DNA of 64,000 nt, from assembly GCF_036850765.1 (NCBI RefSeq), contig NC_089490.1, positions 279,138,482-279,202,481 on the forward strand, written 5' to 3'. A program made the position numbers and the translations under genes. This stretch comes from Saccopteryx bilineata. Lineage: Eukaryota; Chordata; Mammalia; Chiroptera; Emballonuridae. This document shows, in pieces, positions 56,893 to 64,000 of this stretch. Numbering within the stretch: the stretch's first letter is position 1; every line of letters starts with the position of its first letter. Under the pieces are notes generated by a model. The model was given only the letters and a program-made list of their open reading frames with translations, had not been told where the DNA came from and searched no databases.

Positions 56893-57354
56893 TGTGGGAG
56901 ACTGCAAGCTTGTGAAGCCCTCGCAGTTTAAGGCTTAGCTAAAGGTTAAGCTGTTTCCCCACACCTCCATATCGGTTATGAAGCTGAGTGTTTGTACTCG
57001 TCCCATCCCCCCACTTCACTTGCTTGATTAAGTTGCTAGAGGCAATTTACATGCCCTTCCTCTCACCCTTTGTTTGCTCTGATGTTGATTGATTTTAGTT
57101 ATGCAGGGTAGAGGATCTTCAGCACTTGGGAGAATTCTTGGGTTGCTTTGGAAATGTGACTTTGTGTTGGAGATAGGAACATGACTCTGCGATATTATAA
57201 TAAAGCAGACCCGGGGGCTTTGCTTTGCTCTTGCAAGCTATGGGCTTTGCAGAGACCTCCCAATCCCATCCTTTTTCTCTCTGAGTTTATTTCTTTATTC
57301 CGCACTATTCTCACTGAGGACCTGGACAATTTCTAGCCATGCTGGTCCGCGGCA
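56893..57354 (+). repeat. solo LTR with perfect 6-bp duplication
   Basis: It starts TGTGGGAGAC and ends GGTCCGCGGCA. ATTGAT flanks it on both sides (56887-56892, 57355-57360); 6 bp is typical of class II (betaretrovirus-like) ERVs. Related to the 29769 and 54801 LTRs ('cttgggttgctttggaaatgtg', 'cctccca...ccc...ctattctcac'). TATA-like and AATAAA sequences occur near 57195-57215. No viral genes. Confidence 0.9.
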
Positions 57355-57429
57355 ATTGATACAGCAAAAAACTGTTTTAAGATTGTTTTGTTTTGCCTGG
57401 ACTCTATGATAACGGTATAGCAAAAACCA

Positions 57430-57872
57430 GATGTAGTAGACAGAATGGAGACTGCCACCCCTGTCCCACAAAGATGTCTATGTCCTTATCCCCAGAACCG
57501 GTGAATATACTACCTTATGTGGCAAAACAGACTTTGCCGATCTGGTTTCACTAAAGAGCTTGAGATGGGGAGATTATCAATGTGTCACATGGATCCTTAT
57601 GAGGGAGAAGAGGGAAGCAGGAGAGTGAGGAGAAAGAAAGAGAGAGATTGATGCCATTGAAGGTGCTACCTGCTGGCGTTAAACATGGTGCGAAGGCATA
57701 CAGACGGTCTCCGGAAGCTGGAGAGACCAAGCGAGTGCTCCCCTAAAACCCCAAAAGGAACACAACTGTGCTGGCCCATCTTGGACTTCTGACCTCCAGA
57801 GATACTGAATTTCTGTTTTTTTAAAGCCATTGAATTGGCAGTAATTTATAGCAGCCATAGGAAACTAATGCA
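57430..57872 (+). repeat. MLT1-type LTR, nearly full length
   Basis: 'Cccacaaagatgtctatgtcc', 'gtgaatatactaccttatgtgg', 'cttgagatggggagattatc', 'cttctgacctccagagatac' and 'agccataggaaactaatgca' follow the MLT1 order closely from end to end. Confidence 0.88.
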
Positions 57873-57879
57873 CCAGTTT

Positions 57880-58824
57880 TCACCTGAAGCAGCCAGAGGC
57901 AACTGTATAACAGGAACAACTACTTCAACACAGCCAAGTTGCAAGCAGTGTTCAATTTCTCCATTTTTCTAAAATAAAACATGCAGTCTAGGTCATTTGT
58001 ATGGCCGCCTTCCCCTGCTCTGTGCCGTCCCGGAATCTGAGGCTCAGCAGATGACAGCCAGCACTGCCTTCCACCCTTTGCAAACAGTCTCCTTCACACG
58101 GACCTGCTGCCTTAGAAAGCTACTGGTGATTATTCTGTTTTCCATGAATTTTTGTATTGTGCCTTTTACGGGATAACTTCTGTAAATGCTGGCTGAATGA
58201 ATGTTAATTACACATTTGTACGGCAGTTTACAATGTCATAGCCAGCAGTGTGTTAGTGCTGGCCTTTATTGGCTTGCAAGAACCGATGGTTAAATTTTCA
58301 GGAAATTTGCAAGCTGGTTGTTAAATGTAGCCATTATTAAGTATTAAATTATATAAACTTACAATTAAATGAATTATAGTGAAAATAAAGGTAATAAATA
58401 CTCAGAACACATCAGAGCCTAATTATTCCACTACATTTTACTATTAACTATGCTCTTGAAGTTATTTACATTTATGTTATCTGTATCCCGAAAATAAAAT
58501 ATTGGTCTGTTACTGAGCATCACTTCTAGCTCTGAATCGGTGACACCACTTGAAAATGGTGTGTGCACCAATATTATAGAAGTTGGCAAATGCTATAAAC
58601 CAAGATTTCTTTTCTTTGAGTCAGTTGTTAAACAGTCACTAGCATAACGCAGGCCATACAATTAATCCAGTTTGCACAAAAATTGCCAGATGGCATCATC
58701 ATGCCCAATTCACCAAGAGGGAAAGAGAGACCCAGAAGTTACCTAGCTCACCCGAACAGGCATCTGTCTGGGTCTTTTCTCATATATTTTACCACTGTAT
58801 ATATGTCACATCTATGATAACTGA
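57880..58824. other. unassigned intergenic sequence
   Basis: No gene or repeat recognised. Confidence 0.35.
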
Positions 58825-58862
58825 ATTGCTCCTTGGCCTTTTGGTTAAGAGCAAGTGTAGTA
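58825..58862 (+). pseudogene. U2 snRNA 5'-end pseudogene fragment
   Basis: 'Attgctccttggccttttgg' and 'ttaagagcaagtgtagta' match the first 38 nt of U2 snRNA with few changes; the usual start is ATCGCTTCTCGGCC. The match stops abruptly, so this is a truncated retroposed copy. It is not a functional snRNA gene: it lacks the Sm site, the 3' stems and any snRNA promoter elements. Confidence 0.8.
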
Positions 58863-58869
58863 AGATAAT

Positions 58870-60595
58870 GAGATTAATCAAGTAATGAATATTTAAATAG
58901 ACTTTTACTTTTTTTGTAAAGCAGTACTCCTTAGAAAAATAATGGCAGAAATATAGATTAAATGAAAGGTTGCCAGGTAAAACAACAGGATGTCCTGTTA
59001 AATTTGTATCTCAGAAACAAAATATTCTCTAGTGTGAAAATGTTCCAAATATTGCATGGGACATGCTTATATTTTAAAAGATGTTGATTGTTTCACTGAA
59101 ATTTAATTTTAACTGGCTGTCTTGTGTTTTTATTTGCCAAGTCTGGCAACCTTAATTAAACACTATCTATGCCTACAAATTAAATATTAACAAGTGGGAA
59201 GATTTCTTGCTCTAGCCCTATTTTTTTTTTTTTTTAAATATCTGGTCTCTCAACCACTTACTCTGGACAACTCTTTCAACTTTTACTAGGGTCAAAATTA
59301 CTGGCATAAAATTGCTACGATAACCTAGTAACTGGGCTAGTGACTTTGAATTTCAATGAACTTCTACCTAAAAGGGCCTACCAGTCTCCTTTCTGACTTT
59401 TTAAACATCTCTGGAACAGTCTAAAAAAAAAAAATAGAACCATTTAAAAATATAGCTTTCCTTGTCCATTTCACAACACAGTTTAGTGGCCATTTCCTCC
59501 TGGGTCCTAACAGCACACTCAATGCGGTGAGTGCACACTGGCACCAGGTCTGTTATTGCCCACAGCTTGTTTTTTTGTTTTCTTTTTTTTTTTAGGTTTA
59601 AAAATTTAGGAAAGTAAATAAGCTGCCCTTCCAAATATTAGGTCTTGGGTGAACAGAATATCCGGTTGCGATATTTCCCAAATGTAGCTATGAATGTGTC
59701 AGGATCAGTAAAGCAATTGTAAGCAAACCCATTACAGCGCGTGTTGTTGGACATCTTGCGCTTGGAAACTGGAGCTATTCATCTGTAGCAGTTTCATTTG
59801 CTACAAATGCTCTTAGATGATCTTTATCTTCAACAGGACCCAGTGACCAATGTCAATGAGTTAGTTCCTCAGAAGGTGTGGGGCTGAGAGTTGTGGAAAC
59901 AGTGAAGGTAGTAATTATGTAATTCTGTTCTTTCTATCTCTGATGCCAGAGGCTCCTGGCTGAATTAATTCATCCTAGCCTGGCACAAAGCTCTCAAAGC
60001 ACCACAGGCAGCAGAGACATCCTGGGCCTCGAGGGTTACAAATGCGAGGCATGCATAGGGTCAAAATCATGGAGGAAATATGAAGTTCCTGTTAGGAGTA
60101 GGACTTTTAACACATTCATTAATTTCTTTCTGCACAACTCTAACCAGGGAGTGTGTCCTATCGTTACTTTTGGAAAAGTGAAACCACTGTTAGGTTACTG
60201 ACAGTCACGTCTGCACACCACAGTCTACCTCGATGAACGTTAGTTATTTCACTCTATGACATGGATGAAGTGGAAACACTGTGCTTGATGCTACATATTT
60301 CTCCCTGTAGGGACTGAAGCATTCCTGGAAAGGAATCCAGAAATGTAGTCCTAGAGTAAACAGCCTGACAGGGTTCAACATGTGGGTGATTTGTAGGACA
60401 ATTCACACAGAAATTTGTGTCTACTGCTGTATTCTAGAAGTTACCTTTCCATTCACAAAAATATGCATGAATGAAAGAATCTTTTGATTGTTTTTAAATT
60501 TGGAGAAGGACACGGTGATTTCAGATTCTGAGCTGAATTAAGCTATGGAGAGCGTAGGGGAGCAAGTTTTAAAGGACGATGGCAGCCAGCCAATT
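58870..60595. other. sequence downstream of CTNND2
   Basis: No repeat recognised apart from T runs (59220-59236, 59582-59594). 59640-60380 is mixed-composition unique DNA close to the gene end and could hold regulatory elements. No gene model is supported. Confidence 0.4.
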
Positions 60596-62225
60596 TCTTT
60601 TGTTATTTAATTGTTTATTTTTTTCAAGAACAGTTAACATTTACCAGGCACCTATTGGCCTCAGTCACTTGCATCTAAAGAGCAAAGCTAATTTACCCAC
60701 AGCCCGTGTTCTTGTAAATGGTTAGCCTTATTTCTTAGCTCTGTTAACCACTATTCTAACATTCGCTTCAAGTTCAATTTTAATAATCTAATCCATCATT
60801 GTCTACTGCTCCCTGCCACACGAACAAAAAGGTTTGGAGAGGAATAAGGCGAGCAGTTTACATTTTCTGTGGATACTTCAAGTAATTGGCCCCAAAGTGA
60901 AATTATTGAGTTGGCCATGGTTTATGGTGTTCTGAGGGCATAAAACATGGAGGAGATGGGCCTGTAGAAAGAGTTGGTATTCGAGAATGTGTGAATGTGT
61001 GAAAATCCTATAACTTCACTTCAACTGGCCTAATATCCTGAGTCACTAGGTGGTCAGAAGAATAGGTAGAGTAAGAAAGGAACAAACTGATGGACATTTA
61101 TCCTAAAAACCAAACACAAACTTTGTACAAGATGAACATAGCAAATGAAATAGCTTCTGTCAAAATAAAACCTCACACAGGCCATTTTATACGTACAAGG
61201 ACATACACACACCCACACACGCACAGACACATGAGCAAGAATGTATATTTTGTAAGATAGGTCCTTGGAAATAGACATTCTTAGCAAATATGGATGACAG
61301 ATCAATTGTAATTTATTTTCTTTTAACACTGTATCATCATAAAGAAAACTGGTATAAATGAAAAAAAAATCTATTTCAAATATCTACATCTAAAATTTTA
61401 GGCAGTGAAAAAGCACTTTGTTGACAAGGAGTGTGGAATGATGTATGTTAATTGTCAGAAACTGCTTGAATGCCTTGCTTAGTTGCCACAAACAAGTTCA
61501 CATATCAGAACGAACAATACTGCTAAATATTCCGTTTTTTCCCCCATTTTTTTTTGTTAAAACATACTGAGAGAAGGAAAAGAAAAGAAAAACTGGAAAT
61601 CCATACATCTTTCAAAAGTTTGAGAGTGAAGCAATATTTAGAACCATAGATGAGGAAACACTGCGGCATTGGTGTAATATACACAACGCGCTTCTCTTCT
61701 TTAATCTGTAATGTACATCAAATACTTTACAACAATGCATTAACAAAAGGCAAGAAACATCTTGCTGTACAGAGGAACCCCAATGCAACCGGAAGCCTAG
61801 AATCACAACGGATGAAGAGAGTAAACAAAGCGTGAGAAGCCGTCCCTCTAAAGTGTGTGACCTGTGCTGCCTGCCTCTGTGCTTATAACCTTCGTGCCCC
61901 ACCGCCCCGACCGCCTCGCGTGCTGCCTCCAGCCACCTGCAGTACACAGCACTTTTTTTTTTTATACCTAAAGCTCAAACTAGAAAGGTGTTGCACAATG
62001 TCATCTTTAGGATTGCTTTAGCTTTCTATTGACGCCCAAGTTAACTTTCAATTCATTTAGCTTTCTAAAATAGCTCTTAATATTTCCTTACTGGTTATCA
62101 CAGCCTTCCTATGGAACAGGCTTTAACAAACTAAATCTGCAGGGAAAAAATAAAATAAAAAAAGCAATGTCTTGTGGTATGCATGCACATGCACTGTTCC
62201 CGGAGCGCCTCGTGCCGCCCGCCCC
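60596..62225 (-). other. CTNND2: probable CTNND2 3' UTR
   Basis: This is the sequence after the CTNND2 stop codon. Two AATAAA signals on the minus strand could end the transcript: 61317-61312 (3' UTR about 0.9 kb) and 60619-60614 (about 1.6 kb). The region is free of recognised interspersed repeats, in contrast to the rest of the window, which supports constraint. The exact end needs transcript data. Open frames within it, such as 61612-61947, are not coding. Confidence 0.6.

Positions 62226-64000
<1,775 letters not shown>

Noticed and set aside
61612..61947. 111-codon frame downstream of CTNND2
   Set aside because: Lies in the 3' UTR, no recognisable domain, and no splice signals to join it to the gene.

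Overview
This is a stretch of mammalian nuclear DNA, very probably from a bat. There are no bacterial-style operons. Almost all of the window is interspersed repeats and non-coding sequence. The bat assignment rests on many tRNA-derived SINEs of the Ves type (head related to 'gccctggccggttggctcag' plus GC-rich or CT-rich bodies), on a second tRNA-headed SINE group ('gcctgacctgtggtgg...'), and on several short hAT DNA transposons with well-preserved ends, which are rare as young elements in most other mammals. The family or species cannot be fixed from the sequence alone.

One host gene is recognised. Near the right end, on the minus strand, lies the last coding exon of CTNND2 (delta-catenin; 62226-62486), ending in the PDZ-binding tail DSWV. 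Its 3' UTR runs leftwards to about 60.6 kb, and part of the last intron fills 62487-64000. Everything left of about 60.6 kb reads as intergenic DNA downstream of CTNND2.

The most striking element is a complete, apparently intact LINE-1 on the minus strand (11256-19058, 7.8 kb) flanked by a perfect 13-bp target-site duplication. It has a CpG-rich promoter with a CRE palindrome and a YY1-like site at its very 5' end, a 64-bp tandem duplication, a long pyrimidine-rich leader, an unbroken ORF1 (330 codons), a 325-nt inter-ORF spacer holding a 79-codon frame whose stop overlaps the ORF2 start, an unbroken ORF2 (1275 codons, all endonuclease, RT and Cys-rich motif residues present), and a G-rich 3' UTR. 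It sits antisense inside the reverse-transcriptase region of an older, decayed LINE-1.

The other repeats by region are as follows. 0-11 kb has MIR/L2 relics and Ves SINEs. 20-29 kb has old L1 3' ends, a long-form SINE, an MLT1 LTR, a short hAT element and an old LTR. 29.7-31.3 kb holds a hAT transposon with decayed transposase remnants, itself interrupted by a solo LTR. 31-42 kb is mostly unique sequence with MER5 and one SINE. 42-52 kb has SINEs, MLT1, hAT and LTR candidates. 53.8-57.9 kb is a dense cluster of MLT1 LTRs, two LTRs of the same family as the 29.8 kb one, a 328-bp hAT element and a SINE. A short U2 snRNA-like fragment is at 58.8 kb. I found no CRISPR array, rRNA, functional tRNA or second host gene. 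All family names come from recognition by eye, not a database search.
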